Source of the DNA: Pseudomonas sp. 10-1B
GTDB taxonomy: Bacteria > Pseudomonadota > Gammaproteobacteria > Pseudomonadales > Pseudomonadaceae
Length of the DNA: 64,000 nt
Direction: 5' to 3'
NCBI RefSeq assembly: GCF_000935045.1
Contig: NZ_JYKS01000023.1
Location: 124,001 to 188,000, forward strand
Below, one piece after another: positions 27,188 through 36,578 of this stretch. Position 1 is the stretch's first letter, and each line of letters opens with the position of its first letter. Made by a program: the position numbers and the translations under genes. The notes beneath the pieces are model-generated. The model ran no database searches. It saw only the letters and a program-made list of their open reading frames with translations, and had not been told where the DNA came from.

Positions 27188-28132
27188 TCAAATCTCAGGC
27201 CAGAACGCCCGAATCCCGGCCACACCCTGTGCCCCAGCCTCCCAGGCCCGCTCCCGGTCACCCGGCCCTACCCCACCCAGCAGGTAGACCGGCTTGTCGA
27301 ACCCGGCAATCAGGCGCTGCGCCTCATCCCAGCCCAATGGCACCGCCTCAGGGTGAGTCTGGGTCGCCTGCACCGGTGACAAGGTGACAAAGTCCACGCC
27401 CATCTGCTCGGCCAGGGCCAGTTCTTCGGCGCTGTGGCAGGACGCCGCCAGCCAGCGTTCCTTGGGGAACGGCCGGCCTCTGGCAGCGTACTTGCGCAAT
27501 TGCGCGGCGGTCAGGTGCCAGCCGGCCGCCGGAAAGTCGCCCAGCCACTCCAGCGGCCCCTTGAGCATCAACTGCGCCTTGCCCGCGCACAGCCCGACCG
27601 CATCCACCGCCACATCGCGGTACTTGGGGTCGTACATGTCCGGGGCACGCAACTGGATCAGGCGAATGCCGCTGGCCACTGCCTTCTGGATGCCCTTGAG
27701 CAGCTGCGGCACTTCCAGGCCATCCGGGGTGATCAGGTACTGGTCCGGCAGGCGCGCAGCGGCAACGATCGGCTTGTTGGCCTGCGGGAAGTCATACTGC
27801 GACAAGTCGCGTGGCGCTACCCATTCCAGCGGCTGGCCCTCGGCGCCATGCGGCTCGCCGGTGAACGCCTCGACTTCGCGCACATCCAGCAACACCTGCT
27901 TGTCCGGGTAGTCATGGCTGACCTTGATCAGTGCGCGCGAACGGCTCACCTCGATGCCCAGCTCTTCGCGCAGTTCACGGGCCAGCGCCGCTTCGACGCC
28001 TTCACCCTCTTCCACCTTGCCGCCCGGGAACTCCCACAGGCCGCCCTGGTGCTGGGTATCGGCACGCCGCGCAATCAGGATACGGCCATCAGCGCCACGA
28101 ATGACGGCAGCTACTACATGAATCCGTTTCAC
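27188..28132 (-). CDS. Nudix hydrolase (MutT-like) fused to a ThiE/TenI-like domain
   Basis: 314 residues in two parts. Residues 1-130 are a MutT-type Nudix domain, with the box GGKVEEGEGVEAALARELRE-EL (G-x5-E-x7-R-E-x2-E-E) expected to hydrolyse oxidised dGTP or a related nucleotide. Residues about 135-314 match thiamine-phosphate synthase-like proteins (IRLIQLRAPDMYD, FVTLSPVQATQTHPEAVPLGW, VYLLGGVGPGDRERAWEAGAQGVAGIRAFW). This fusion is common in Pseudomonas (PA4400 from memory). What the second domain does is not established; no thi gene is near. Its ATG overlaps the stop of the upstream GST gene by 4 bases. Confidence 0.9.
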   Translation of the reverse strand: MKRIHVVAAVIRGADGRILIARRADTQHQGGLWEFPGGKVEEGEGVEAALARELREELGIEVSRSRALIKVSHDYPDKQVLLDVREVEAFTGEPHGAEGQPLEWVAPRDLSQYDFPQANKPIVAAARLPDQYLITPDGLEVPQLLKGIQKAVASGIRLIQLRAPDMYDPKYRDVAVDAVGLCAGKAQLMLKGPLEWLGDFPAAGWHLTAAQLRKYAARGRPFPKERWLAASCHSAEELALAEQMGVDFVTLSPVQATQTHPEAVPLGWDEAQRLIAGFDKPVYLLGGVGPGDRERAWEAGAQGVAGIRAFWPEI

Positions 28133-28761
28133 CCTTCACGCTCCGCCAGGCCAGCTTGCTGCCAGGCCTGGAAGGCCGGCCAGCCGTAAATGGTCTCGAT
28201 GTAGGCCGCTGCCTCTGCAGGCACCTCCACCCGGTAGGTACGCAGGCGCACGGCCACTGGGGCGAAGAAGGCATCGGCCAGGCTCGGCTTGCCGAACAGG
28301 AACGGGCCGTGGTCCTTGGCCACCAGGCGGCATTCGGACCACAGCGCGACGATACGATCGATATCGATCTGTACCTCCAGCGGCACGCTGTCCAGGGCCT
28401 GGTCACGCGACAGGTCGAATGGCATGGCACCGCGCAGGGCGAAGAAACCGCTGTGCATCTGCGCGCAGGCCGAACGGGCCTGTGCCCGGGCCGCCACGTC
28501 GGCAGGCCACAGCTGGGCCTCGGGGTGGCGTTCGTTGAGGTATTCGGCAATGGCCAGGGAGTCGGCGATCACACCGTGCTCGGTCTTGAGCAGCGGCACC
28601 TTGCCGGTAGCGGAGAAAGCGAGGATGCGCTGACGGGTGTCAGGCTGGTTGAGTTTGATCAGGGTTTCTTCGTAGGGCACGCCGGCCAGCTCGAGGGCCA
28701 GGGCGCCACGCAGCGACCAGGAGGAATACAGCTTGTCGCCGATGATCAGGTGATAGCTCAT
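28129..28761 (-). CDS. Glutathione S-transferase family protein
   Basis: 210 residues. The thioredoxin-like N-domain has SYHLIIGDKLYSSWSLRGALAL with Ser residues in the usual catalytic place, the cis-Pro region as KVPLLKTEHGVIADSLAIAEYL, and an all-helical C-domain (FLFGKPSLADAFFAPVAVRL). The layout fits bacterial zeta/maleylacetoacetate-isomerase-like or YfcF-like GSTs; the substrate is unknown. It overlaps the Nudix gene by 4 bases (ATGA), so they form a two-gene operon. Confidence 0.9.
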   Translation of the reverse strand: MSYHLIIGDKLYSSWSLRGALALELAGVPYEETLIKLNQPDTRQRILAFSATGKVPLLKTEHGVIADSLAIAEYLNERHPEAQLWPADVAARAQARSACAQMHSGFFALRGAMPFDLSRDQALDSVPLEVQIDIDRIVALWSECRLVAKDHGPFLFGKPSLADAFFAPVAVRLRTYRVEVPAEAAAYIETIYGWPAFQAWQQAGLAEREG

Positions 28762-28787
28762 GGTTCGGCTCCATTGGTTTGGGATTT

Positions 28788-28908
28788 TGGGGCTGCTTTG
28801 CAGCCCATCGCAGGCAAGCCAGCTCCCACAGGTACAGCACAGGGCCTGAAGGTTACGCTGTACCTGTGGGAGCTGGCTTGCCGGCGAAAGGGCCGCGAAG
28901 CGGCCCCA
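28788..28908. repeat. Paired REP element, family A with family B features
   Basis: Inverted pair with CAAGCCAGCTCCCACAGGTA and TACCTGTGGGAGCTGGCTTG, and GGGGCTGC / GCGGCCCC outside, between the GST and argJ genes. Confidence 0.88.
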
Positions 28909-28916
28909 GTATTAAA

Positions 28917-30134
28917 TCAGGTGCGGTACTCGGCGTTGATCTTCACGTACTCGTGGGACAGGTCGGTGGTCCAGATGGTTTCGCTGCACTGGCCACGGCC
29001 CAGCTCGATACGGATGGTGATCTCTTCCTGGGCCATCACTGCCGAGCCCTGGGCCTCGGTATAGCTCGGGCTGCGGCCGCCTTTGCTGGCGATGCACACG
29101 CTGTCCAGGTATACGTCGATCAGGCTCACATCCAGCTCTGGCACGCCGGCACGGCCAACCGCGGCGAGGATCCGGCCCCAGTTCGGGTCGGAGGCGAACA
29201 GTGCGGTCTTGATCAGCGGCGAGTGGGCCACGGCGTAGCCGACGTCCAGGCATTCCTGGTGGTTGCCACCGCCATTGACCTGCACGGTAACGAACTTGGT
29301 GGCGCCTTCGCCGTCACGGACGATGGCCTGGGCCACTTCCATGCACACTTCGAACACGGCCTTTTTCAGCGCCTCGAACAGCGCACCGCTGGCTTCGGTG
29401 ACTTCCGGCAGGTTGGCCTTGCCGGTAGCGATCAGCATGCAGCAATCGTTGGTCGAGGTGTCGCCATCGATGGTGATGCGGTTGAACGACTTGTTGGCGC
29501 CGTCCAGCATCAGGTCCTTGAGTACCGCCGGGGCAACCTTGGCGTCGGTGGCGATATAGCCGAGCATGGTCGCCATGTTCGGGCGAATCATGCCGGCACC
29601 CTTGCTGATGCCGGTGACGGTAACGGTCACGCCATCGTGCTGGAACTGGCGGCTGGCACCCTTGGGCAGGGTGTCGGTGGTCATGATGCCGGTGGCGGCT
29701 TCAGCCCAGTTGTTTTCCGACAGGTTGTCGAGGGCCGCCTGCAGCGCGCCTTCGATCTTCTCGACCGGCAGCGGCTCGCCGATCACGCCGGTGGAAAACG
29801 GCAGTACCGACTCGGCTGGCACACCCGCCAGTTCGGCCAACTTGGCGCAGGTGCGCTCGGCAGCGGCCAGGCCTGGCGCGCCGGTACCGGCGTTGGCGTT
29901 GCCGGTGTTGGTCAGCAGGTAGCGCACGGTGCCCTGTACACGCTGCTTGGACAGGATCACCGGTGCTGCGCAGAAGGCGTTGAGGGTGAACACGCCCGCC
30001 ACGCTGGAGCCTTCGGCACAGCGCATGACCACCACATCCTTGCGCCCTGGGCGCTTGATGCCGGCAGAAGCGATGCCGAGTTCAAAACCCGGAACCGGGT
30101 GCAGGGTGGGCAAAGGACCAAGACCAACAGCCAT
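28917..30134 (-). CDS. argJ: ArgJ ornithine acetyltransferase / N-acetylglutamate synthase
   Basis: 405 residues from the ATG at 30132-30134; the open frame continues upstream into a REP. The autocleavage site is visible as PNMA188-T189MLGY, where the Thr becomes the N-terminal nucleophile of the beta chain. Other landmarks are [24 protein letters not shown] and the C-terminal [12 protein letters not shown]. It moves the acetyl group from N-acetylornithine to glutamate in the cyclic arginine pathway; whether it also uses acetyl-CoA cannot be told. It stands alone between two REP pairs, downstream of secA. Confidence 0.97.
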   Translation of the reverse strand: MAVGLGPLPTLHPVPGFELGIASAGIKRPGRKDVVVMRCAEGSSVAGVFTLNAFCAAPVILSKQRVQGTVRYLLTNTGNANAGTGAPGLAAAERTCAKLAELAGVPAESVLPFSTGVIGEPLPVEKIEGALQAALDNLSENNWAEAATGIMTTDTLPKGASRQFQHDGVTVTVTGISKGAGMIRPNMATMLGYIATDAKVAPAVLKDLMLDGANKSFNRITIDGDTSTNDCCMLIATGKANLPEVTEASGALFEALKKAVFEVCMEVAQAIVRDGEGATKFVTVQVNGGGNHQECLDVGYAVAHSPLIKTALFASDPNWGRILAAVGRAGVPELDVSLIDVYLDSVCIASKGGRSPSYTEAQGSAVMAQEEITIRIELGRGQCSETIWTTDLSHEYVKINAEYRT

Positions 30135-30172
30135 TAGAGCGCTCCTAGAAAATACGGTTGATGTCGAAAAGC

Positions 30173-30295
30173 GGGGCCGCTTCGCGCCCCTTTCGCGACA
30201 CAAGGCCGCTCCCACATGGGACGGCGCAGCGTTACGGCTGTGCGCTATCCCTGTAGGAGCGGCCTTGTGTCGCGATGGGCCGCAAAGCGGCCCCA
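30173..30295. repeat. Paired REP element, family C
   Basis: Inverted pair of the GCGGCCTTGTGTCGCGATGG type with GGGGCCGC hairpins on the outside, filling the gap between secA and argJ. Confidence 0.9.
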
Positions 30296-30306
30296 TTCAG
30301 GTCAGA

Positions 30307-33042
30307 TCACTCGATCTGCCCGTGGCAATGCTTGAACTTCTTGCCCGAACCACACCAGCACGGCTCGTTGCGGCCCAGCTTCTGGTCGTTGCGCACCGGT
30401 GCCGAGGCGACGGCCACTTCAGCGCCCTCCTCACTCAGTTGCTCACTGCCCAGGCCCGAGGCGGCGGCATGCTGGAACTGCATGCGGCTGGCCAGTTCCT
30501 CGGCCTCGCGGCGCAGGCGGGCTTCCTCTTCGGCCGGGTCTTCGCGGCGTACCTGCACGTGCGACAGCACGCGGATGGTGTCGCGCTTGATCGACTCGAG
30601 CAGCTCCTGGAACAGGCTGAAGGATTCGCGCTTGTACTCCTGCTTCGGGTTCTTCTGCGCATAACCACGCAGGTGGATACCGTGACGCAGGTGGTCCATG
30701 GTCGACAGGTGGTCTTTCCACAGGTCGTCCAGCACGCGCAGCAGGATTTGCTTCTCGAAGGTACGCAGGGCGTCGATACCGGCCTGGTCTTCCTTCTCGG
30801 TGTAAGCGGTGGTGATTTCGTTCAGCAGCTTCTCGCGCAGGGTCTCTTCGTAGAGGTGGTCGTCCTCGTCGAGCCACTGCTGGATCGGCAGCTTCATGGC
30901 GAAATCGCTGGCCAGCGAAGCTTCCAGACCGGCCACGTCCCACTGCTCGGGCAGCGACTGCGGCGGAATGTGCTGGCTGATGGTAGCGTCCAGTACTTCC
31001 TTGCGGAATTCGACGATGGTGTCGCCAATGTTCTCGGCGGCCAGCAGGCTGTTGCGCATGTGGTAGATCACCTTGCGCTGCTCGTTGGCCACGTCGTCGT
31101 ATTCGAGCAACTGCTTGCGGATGTCGAAGTTGCGGCCTTCGACCTTGCGCTGGGCCTTCTCGATGGCGTTGGTGACCATGCGGTGCTCGATGGCTTCGCC
31201 CGACTGCATGCCCAGCGCCTTCATGAAGTTCTTCACCCGGTCAGAGGCGAAGATACGCATCAGGCTGTCTTCCAGCGACAGGTAGAAGCGGCTGGAACCC
31301 GGGTCGCCCTGACGGCCGGAACGGCCCCGCAGCTGGTTGTCGATACGGCGCGATTCGTGACGTTCGGAGGCGATCACGTGCAGGCCGCCCGACTCGATCA
31401 CCTGCTGGTGGCGCTTCTGCCAGTCGGCCTTGATCTGGGCAACCTGCTCGGCGGTCGGGTTTTCCAGGGCGGCGACTTCGGCCTCCCAGTTACCGCCCAG
31501 CAGGATGTCGGTACCACGGCCGGCCATGTTGGTGGCGATGGTCAGCGCGCCCGGCGCACCGGCCTGCGCGATGATCTCGGCTTCCTTCTCGTGGTACTTG
31601 GCGTTCAGTACCTTGTGGTCGATACCTTCCTTTTTCAGGAGGTTGGACATGTGCTCGGAAGTTTCGATGGTCGCGGTACCCACCAACACCGGGCGCCCCA
31701 CGGTCATGCTTTCCTTGATGTCGGCGATGATCGCGGCGTATTTCTCGTCGGCGGTCAGGTACACCAGGTCGTTGAAATCCTTACGCGCCAGCGGTTTGTT
31801 CGGCGGAATGACCATTACGTTGAGCCCGTAGATGGACTGGAACTCGAACGCTTCGGTGTCGGCGGTACCGGTCATGCCGGACAGCTTGGTGTACAGGCGG
31901 AAGTAGTTCTGGAAGGTGGTCGAGGCCAGGGTCTGGCTCTCGGCCTGGATGTTCAGGTTTTCTTTGGCCTCGATGGCCTGGTGCAGGCCCTCGGACAGGC
32001 GACGGCCGGGCATGGTACGGCCGGTGTGCTCGTCGATCAGCAGGACCTGGCCGTCCTGGACGATGTACTCGACGTTGCGGTGGAACAGCTTGTGCGCGCG
32101 CAGGCCGGCGTAGACGTGGGTCAGCAGGCTCAGGTTGTGCGCGGAGTACAGGCTCTCGCCCTCGGCCAGCAGGCCGGACTGGGTGAGCATTTCCTCGATG
32201 TACTGGTGACCGGCTTCGTTCAGCTCGACCTGGCGGCTCTTCTCGTCGATGGTGAAGTGGCCTTCCTGGGTGACCTGGCCTTCGACTTCCTCGATGTGCT
32301 GCGTCAGGCGCGGGATCAGGCGGTTGATCTCGATGTACAGCTTGGAGCTGTCCTCGGCCTGGCCGGAAATGATCAGCGGGGTACGCGCTTCGTCGATGAG
32401 GATGGAGTCGACTTCGTCGATCACGGCGAAGTTCAGTTCACGCTGGAACTTCTCTTCCTGGCTGAACGCCATGTTGTCGCGCAGGTAGTCGAAACCGAAT
32501 TCGTTGTTGGTGCCGTAGGTGATGTCGGAGGCGTAGGCGGCACGCTTTTCTTCTGGCGGCTGGAAGGCCGAGACGATACCGACCGACAGGCCGAGGAACT
32601 CGTACAGCGGGCGCATCCAGTTGGCGTCACGGCGGGCCAGGTAATCGTTGACGGTGACCACGTGCACACCCTTGCCGGACAGTGCATTGAGGTACACGGC
32701 CAGGGTACCGACCAAGGTCTTGCCTTCACCGGTGCGCATTTCTGCGATCATACCCTCGTGCAGGGTCATGCCGCCGATCAGCTGCACATCGAAGTGGCGC
32801 ATGCCCATCACGCGCTTGCCGGCCTCACGGGCTACGGCGAAGGCTTCGGGCAGCAATTGGTCCAGTGTCTCGCCTTTGGCCAGGCGCTCCTTGAACTCTG
32901 CGGTCTTGCCCCGCAGTTGCTCGTCGGAGAGGGCCACCATCTTCTCTTCGAAGGCATTGACGATACTCACCGTCTTGAGCATGCGTTTGACTTCACGCTC
33001 GTTCTTGCTTCCAAAAAGTTTCTTTAACAAAGGCGCAAACAT
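30307..33042 (-). CDS. secA: Preprotein translocase ATPase SecA
   Basis: 911 residues from the ATG at 33040-33042. Motor motifs are complete: Walker [16 protein letters not shown]-type [17 protein letters not shown], and motif VI region [21 protein letters not shown]. The preprotein cross-linking domain, helical wing and a C-terminal zinc finger ([13 protein letters not shown]) that binds SecB or lipids are present. It drives secretory proteins through SecYEG. The gene is divergent from the dciA-like gene, with a REP pair in the 372-base gap; no secM-like leader ORF is seen. Confidence 0.99.
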   Translation of the reverse strand: MFAPLLKKLFGSKNEREVKRMLKTVSIVNAFEEKMVALSDEQLRGKTAEFKERLAKGETLDQLLPEAFAVAREAGKRVMGMRHFDVQLIGGMTLHEGMIAEMRTGEGKTLVGTLAVYLNALSGKGVHVVTVNDYLARRDANWMRPLYEFLGLSVGIVSAFQPPEEKRAAYASDITYGTNNEFGFDYLRDNMAFSQEEKFQRELNFAVIDEVDSILIDEARTPLIISGQAEDSSKLYIEINRLIPRLTQHIEEVEGQVTQEGHFTIDEKSRQVELNEAGHQYIEEMLTQSGLLAEGESLYSAHNLSLLTHVYAGLRAHKLFHRNVEYIVQDGQVLLIDEHTGRTMPGRRLSEGLHQAIEAKENLNIQAESQTLASTTFQNYFRLYTKLSGMTGTADTEAFEFQSIYGLNVMVIPPNKPLARKDFNDLVYLTADEKYAAIIADIKESMTVGRPVLVGTATIETSEHMSNLLKKEGIDHKVLNAKYHEKEAEIIAQAGAPGALTIATNMAGRGTDILLGGNWEAEVAALENPTAEQVAQIKADWQKRHQQVIESGGLHVIASERHESRRIDNQLRGRSGRQGDPGSSRFYLSLEDSLMRIFASDRVKNFMKALGMQSGEAIEHRMVTNAIEKAQRKVEGRNFDIRKQLLEYDDVANEQRKVIYHMRNSLLAAENIGDTIVEFRKEVLDATISQHIPPQSLPEQWDVAGLEASLASDFAMKLPIQQWLDEDDHLYEETLREKLLNEITTAYTEKEDQAGIDALRTFEKQILLRVLDDLWKDHLSTMDHLRHGIHLRGYAQKNPKQEYKRESFSLFQELLESIKRDTIRVLSHVQVRREDPAEEEARLRREAEELASRMQFQHAAASGLGSEQLSEEGAEVAVASAPVRNDQKLGRNEPCWCGSGKKFKHCHGQIE

Positions 33043-33275
33043 ATCGGCAGGATCTTCCACACGTAGGGATGGAGGGCGGCCCCATGAGTCGCCCGTGCAG
33101 CCCTGAGGCCGCATGCGAACGAGCATTCTACCCGGAAACGATGGTGAGGAAAGTGGTGGATTTCCACGATGCTGGCACAGCGCTTTGGCGGGGGCTTGGT
33201 TTAGATAGGGGCATTTTCCCGGAGTTCAAGGCTTGGGAACATGAAAGGTATCGAGAACCAGTCTTATCTTGCGTC

Positions 33276-33368
33276 GCCTGTACCGGCCTCTTCGCGGGTG
33301 AACCCGCTCCTACAGGGTTACCGGTTTCTTGTAGGAGCGGGTTCACCCGCGAAGAGGCCGGTACAGGC
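33276..33368. repeat. Paired REP element, family B, in the secA/dciA gap
   Basis: Perfect 39-bp inverted repeat (33276-33314 and 33330-33368) with a 15-base loop. It sits in the 372-base divergent gap 33043-33414, only 46 bases before the dciA-like ATG, so it lies where a promoter would be expected. The rest of the gap (33043-33275) should hold the secA promoter; no convincing -35/-10 pair was picked out. Confidence 0.9.
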
Positions 33369-33414
33369 AACGGAGATGTTAGACTGTTGCCCATGTAACC
33401 TCACGCGTACCCCC

Positions 33415-33876
33415 ATGGCCTACAAACCCTCCCCCGCCCAGCCACCCTCGGCCCTGCTGCGCCAGGTCCGCCCGCTGCGCCTGCTGCTGAACCAGGCCGA
33501 ACGCCTGGAGCACCTGCAGCGCCTGCTGGAAAGCCAGCTGCAACCGGCCGCCCGCGAGCACTGCCACGTGGCGTCGTGGCGCGATGGCACTTTGCTACTG
33601 GTGGTCACCGACGGGCACTGGGCCACCCGCCTGCGCTATCAGCAGAAGCGCCTGCTGGCGGCGCTGCAGGGCATGGAGGCGTTCGGCAACCTCAGGCGCA
33701 TCCTGTACAAGGTCCAGCCCCCGCTGGTGCCGGCCAAACGCGGCGGGCATGCTGCCGAGCTGTCGAACATGGCTGCCGAGAGTTTGCGCGACACCGCCGA
33801 GGGCATTGCCGACCCCAAACTGCGCGCAGCACTGGAACGGCTGGCGACTCATGCTCAGGATAAAGATAAGGGCTGA
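33415..33876 (+). CDS. DUF721 / DciA-like protein
   Basis: 153 residues from the ATG at 33415; upstream reading would pass through the REP. The N-terminal half (LLNQAERLEHLQRLLESQLQPAAREHCHVASWRDGTLLLVVTDGHW) is the DUF721 domain (PF05258). DciA proteins of this domain load the DnaB replicative helicase in bacteria that lack DnaC, as Pseudomonas does. The C-terminal half is rich in Ala/Arg and likely disordered. The gene sits between secA and lpxC in PAO1 too (PA4404, from memory). The start has no clear Shine-Dalgarno. It is monocistronic. Confidence 0.82.
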   Translation: MAYKPSPAQPPSALLRQVRPLRLLLNQAERLEHLQRLLESQLQPAAREHCHVASWRDGTLLLVVTDGHWATRLRYQQKRLLAALQGMEAFGNLRRILYKVQPPLVPAKRGGHAAELSNMAAESLRDTAEGIADPKLRAALERLATHAQDKDKG

Positions 33877-33898
33877 GAGCGTTCGTCTTGATTTTTGC

Positions 33899-34141
33899 AG
33901 TGGCGCGGAAATCGAGCGCCGCCCGCGCGGCGCTTCGCGGGCAAGCCCGCTCCTACGTTTGTTTCGGGCCAGTCACGCCTGTGCCAGAGGAACGCGACCG
34001 CCCTGTTTGTACGACGCGATATCGAGATATGCGCCAAGGCGGTCGCGCGCGATTGGCATAGGAATAATTGGCCCGAAACAAACGTAGGAGCGGGCTTGCC
34101 CGCGAAGCGCCGCGCGGGCGGCGCTCGATTTCCGCGCCACT
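33899..34141. repeat. 243-bp cruciform-type element with perfect 73-bp arms
   Basis: 33899-33971 and 34069-34141 are exact reverse complements over 73 bases. The arms contain a family B REP (GCGGGCAAGCCCGCTCCTAC) plus extra flank (GGCGCGGAAATCGAGCGCCG outside, GTTTGTTTCGGGCCA inside). A second inverted repeat (33994-34002 with 34038-34046) shares the same centre at 34020, and the 22 bases between the two still match at 12 positions. The whole is thus one old palindrome. It fills most of the 426-base gap between dciA and lpxC; 34142-34250 is C/A-rich with several CCCAAA repeats and no gene. Confidence 0.92.
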
Positions 34142-34253
34142 ACAAAACTCAAACTGAACCCCTGTCAGCCCCACCACAAAGCTCAAACCGAACACTCGCC
34201 AGCCCCGCCCAAAAACCCAAACCGAAAACCCACCAACCCCAAATCCCGCCTAT

Positions 34254-34278
34254 AAAAAAGGCCACCCAAAGGTGGCCT
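34254..34278 (-). terminator. lpxC terminator
   Basis: AGGCCACC (34259-34266) pairs with GGTGGCCT (34271-34278) around a CAAA loop, and on the - strand TTTTTT follows. It lies 24 bases after the lpxC stop and closes the dcw cluster. Confidence 0.9.
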
Positions 34279-34302
34279 CAATGAACTAGAGAGTGTTCGA
34301 AC

Positions 34303-35214
34303 TTACACGGCCGCAACAGGGCGCATGTACGAGATCGGTGCCGTGCTGGCATCTTCGAAAGTGACCACTTCCCAGGCATCGGTTTCGGCAATCAGCTTGC
34401 GCAGCAGCTGGTTGTTCAGCGCGTGGCCGGACTTGTAGCCCTTGAACTCGCCGATCAGGCTGTTGCCCAGCAGGTAGAGGTCGCCAATGGCGTCGAGGAT
34501 CTTGTGCTTGACGAATTCGTCATCGGAACGAAGGCCGTCTTCGTTGAGCACACCGGTCTCGTCGACCACGATGGCGTTCTCGACACTGCCACCCAACGCA
34601 AGGTTGTGCTTGCGCAGGTACTCGATGTCACGCATGAAGCCGAAGGTGCGGGCGCGGCTGACTTCCTTCACGAACGAGGTGCTGGAGAAGTCGACAACCG
34701 CACTCTGGGTCTGGCCCTTGAGGACCGGATGATCGAAGTCGATCTCGAAGCTCACCTTGAAACCTTCGAAAGGCAGGAACGTGGCGCGCTTGTCGCCCTC
34801 TTCCACGGTTACCTCACGCAGGATGCGGATGAACTTCTTGGCTGCGTCCTGTTCTTCCAGGCCGGCAGACTGAATCAGGAATACAAAAGGACCGGCGCTG
34901 CCATCCATGATCGGCACTTCCGAGGCGGAGAGCTCGACGTAGGCGTTATCGATGCCCAGGCCCGCCATGGCGGAGAGCAAGTGCTCGACCGTATCGACCT
35001 TGATGTCACCGTTGACCAGCGTCGTCGACATGGTTGTCTCGCCGACGTTGGCCGCACGCGCAGGGATCTCGACCACAGGGTCGAGGTCGGCGCGGCGGAA
35101 GACGATGCCGGTGTCAACAGGTGCAGGCTTGAGGGTCAGGTAAACCTTCTCCCCGGAGTGCAGACCGACACCTGTGGCACGGATGGTATTCTTCAGGGTG
35201 CGTTGTTTAATCAT
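34303..35214 (-). CDS. lpxC: UDP-3-O-acyl-GlcNAc deacetylase LpxC
   Basis: 303 residues. Zinc and catalytic residues are visible: E77-H78 in [14 protein letters not shown]-x-x-D in [16 protein letters not shown], and the His in KSGHALNN. It catalyses the committed step of lipid A synthesis in the cytoplasm and is the target of hydroxamate inhibitors. It follows ftsZ after 112 bases and ends at a terminator. The AT-richer ftsZ-lpxC gap may hold its own promoter, but none stood out. LpxC is often degraded by proteases in enterobacteria; in Pseudomonas this is not the case as far as known. Confidence 0.98.
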   Translation of the reverse strand: MIKQRTLKNTIRATGVGLHSGEKVYLTLKPAPVDTGIVFRRADLDPVVEIPARAANVGETTMSTTLVNGDIKVDTVEHLLSAMAGLGIDNAYVELSASEVPIMDGSAGPFVFLIQSAGLEEQDAAKKFIRILREVTVEEGDKRATFLPFEGFKVSFEIDFDHPVLKGQTQSAVVDFSSTSFVKEVSRARTFGFMRDIEYLRKHNLALGGSVENAIVVDETGVLNEDGLRSDDEFVKHKILDAIGDLYLLGNSLIGEFKGYKSGHALNNQLLRKLIAETDAWEVVTFEDASTAPISYMRPVAAV

Positions 35215-35326
35215 GGCATTGGCCGCTTCAGCGCAAATTGCGAACAGGTATCAACAAAGGCTGGGGATGATAACAGACCCAACCTTTGATGAATACCAAT
35301 CACCTTTATACCCCTGATAAATTCCA

Positions 35327-36523
35327 TTAATCAGCCTGACGACGCAGGAATGCCGGGATATCGAGGTAGTCCAGGTCATCCTGAGGGTTCAGTTTAGCGG
35401 CTGCCGCAGCACCTGCATGGGCCTGGTTGCGCATGACGGTCGGGCGCTCCAGGTCACGGTAGTTGACCGCTGGCTGCTCCTGGCGAACCGGCGCCGGGTT
35501 GGACGCTTCGTACGCCTGCTGGGCGGTCTGCAGGGTGTTGTCCACCACCTTGACTGGCTTCTCGATGCGCGCACCCAGGCCAGTGGCCACCACGGTCACG
35601 TGCAGTTCGTCACGCATGTCCGGATCGATCACGGTGCCGACCTTGACCATGGCGTGGTCGGAGGCGAAGGCTTCGATGATGCTACCCACGTCGGAGTATT
35701 CACCCAGCGACAGGTCCGGGCCGGCCGTGATGTTCACCAGGATGCCGCGGGCGCCCTGCAGGTTGACGTCTTCCAGCAGCGGGTTGCGGATCGCTGCCTC
35801 GGTGGCTTCCCGGGCACGGTTCGGGCCGCTGGCGCAGCCGGTACCCATCATGGCCATGCCCATTTCGCCCATCACGGTGCGCACGTCGGCGAAGTCGACG
35901 TTGATCATGCCCGGGCGCTTGATGATGTCGGAGATACCGCGCACGGCACCGGCCAGTACATCGTCGGCCTTGGCGAAGGCGGACAGCAGGCTGGCATCCT
36001 TGCCCAGGATGGTCAGCAGCTTCTCGTTGGGGATGGTGATCAACGAGTCGACGCTCTCAGCCAGCATGCGGATGCCTTCATCGGCGATCTGCATACGTTT
36101 GCGGCCTTCGAACGGGAACGGACGGGTCACCACGGCAACGGTGAGAATGCCCATTTCCTTGGCCACTTCGGCGATGATCGGCGCTGCACCGGTACCGGTA
36201 CCGCCGCCCATGCCGGTGGTGATGAACACCATGTTGGTGCCCTGCAGCACTTCGGCGATGCGCTCACGGTCTTCCAGCGCAGCCTGACGGCCGACTTCCG
36301 GATTGGCACCGGCACCCAGGCCCTTGGTCACCCCAGTGCCCAATTGCAGGATGGTGCGCGCGCCGATGTTTTTCAGCGCCTGGGCATCGGTGTTGGCGCA
36401 GATGAATTCCACGCCTTCGATGCTGCTCTTGACCATGTGATTGACGGCGTTGCCGCCACCACCACCAACGCCGATCACCTTGATGACCGGGCTTTGCGGG
36501 ACGTTGTCTACGAGCTCGAACAT
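35327..36523 (-). CDS. ftsZ: Cell division GTPase FtsZ
   Basis: 398 residues. The tubulin signature GGGTGTG is at 106-112 and the T7 loop appears as INVDFADVRTVM with catalytic Asp. A variable linker (AANYRD-like, about 320-380) precedes the conserved C-terminal peptide DYLDIPAFLRRQAD that binds FtsA and ZipA. It polymerises into the Z-ring at midcell. The ATG is preceded by AGAGGGAAA. It follows ftsA after a 55-base gap, the largest inside the cluster apart from that before lpxC, where extra ftsZ promoters are usual. Confidence 0.99.
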   Translation of the reverse strand: MFELVDNVPQSPVIKVIGVGGGGGNAVNHMVKSSIEGVEFICANTDAQALKNIGARTILQLGTGVTKGLGAGANPEVGRQAALEDRERIAEVLQGTNMVFITTGMGGGTGTGAAPIIAEVAKEMGILTVAVVTRPFPFEGRKRMQIADEGIRMLAESVDSLITIPNEKLLTILGKDASLLSAFAKADDVLAGAVRGISDIIKRPGMINVDFADVRTVMGEMGMAMMGTGCASGPNRAREATEAAIRNPLLEDVNLQGARGILVNITAGPDLSLGEYSDVGSIIEAFASDHAMVKVGTVIDPDMRDELHVTVVATGLGARIEKPVKVVDNTLQTAQQAYEASNPAPVRQEQPAVNYRDLERPTVMRNQAHAGAAAAAKLNPQDDLDYLDIPAFLRRQAD

Positions 36524-36578
36524 TTTCCCTCTCCTTACAGTTCTCTAGTTGTCGCGCCTACCACTACTGCTTTGAAAC

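Noticed and set aside
29929..33027. Open frame of about 1030 codons on the + strand, opposite argJ and secA
   Set aside because: Low-complexity Val/Leu/Gly/His composition, no motif, and fully antisense to secA with all its motor motifs.
33953..34195. Short open frame inside the 243-bp palindrome
   Set aside because: Only the repeat's own sequence is translated; no start signal and no similarity.
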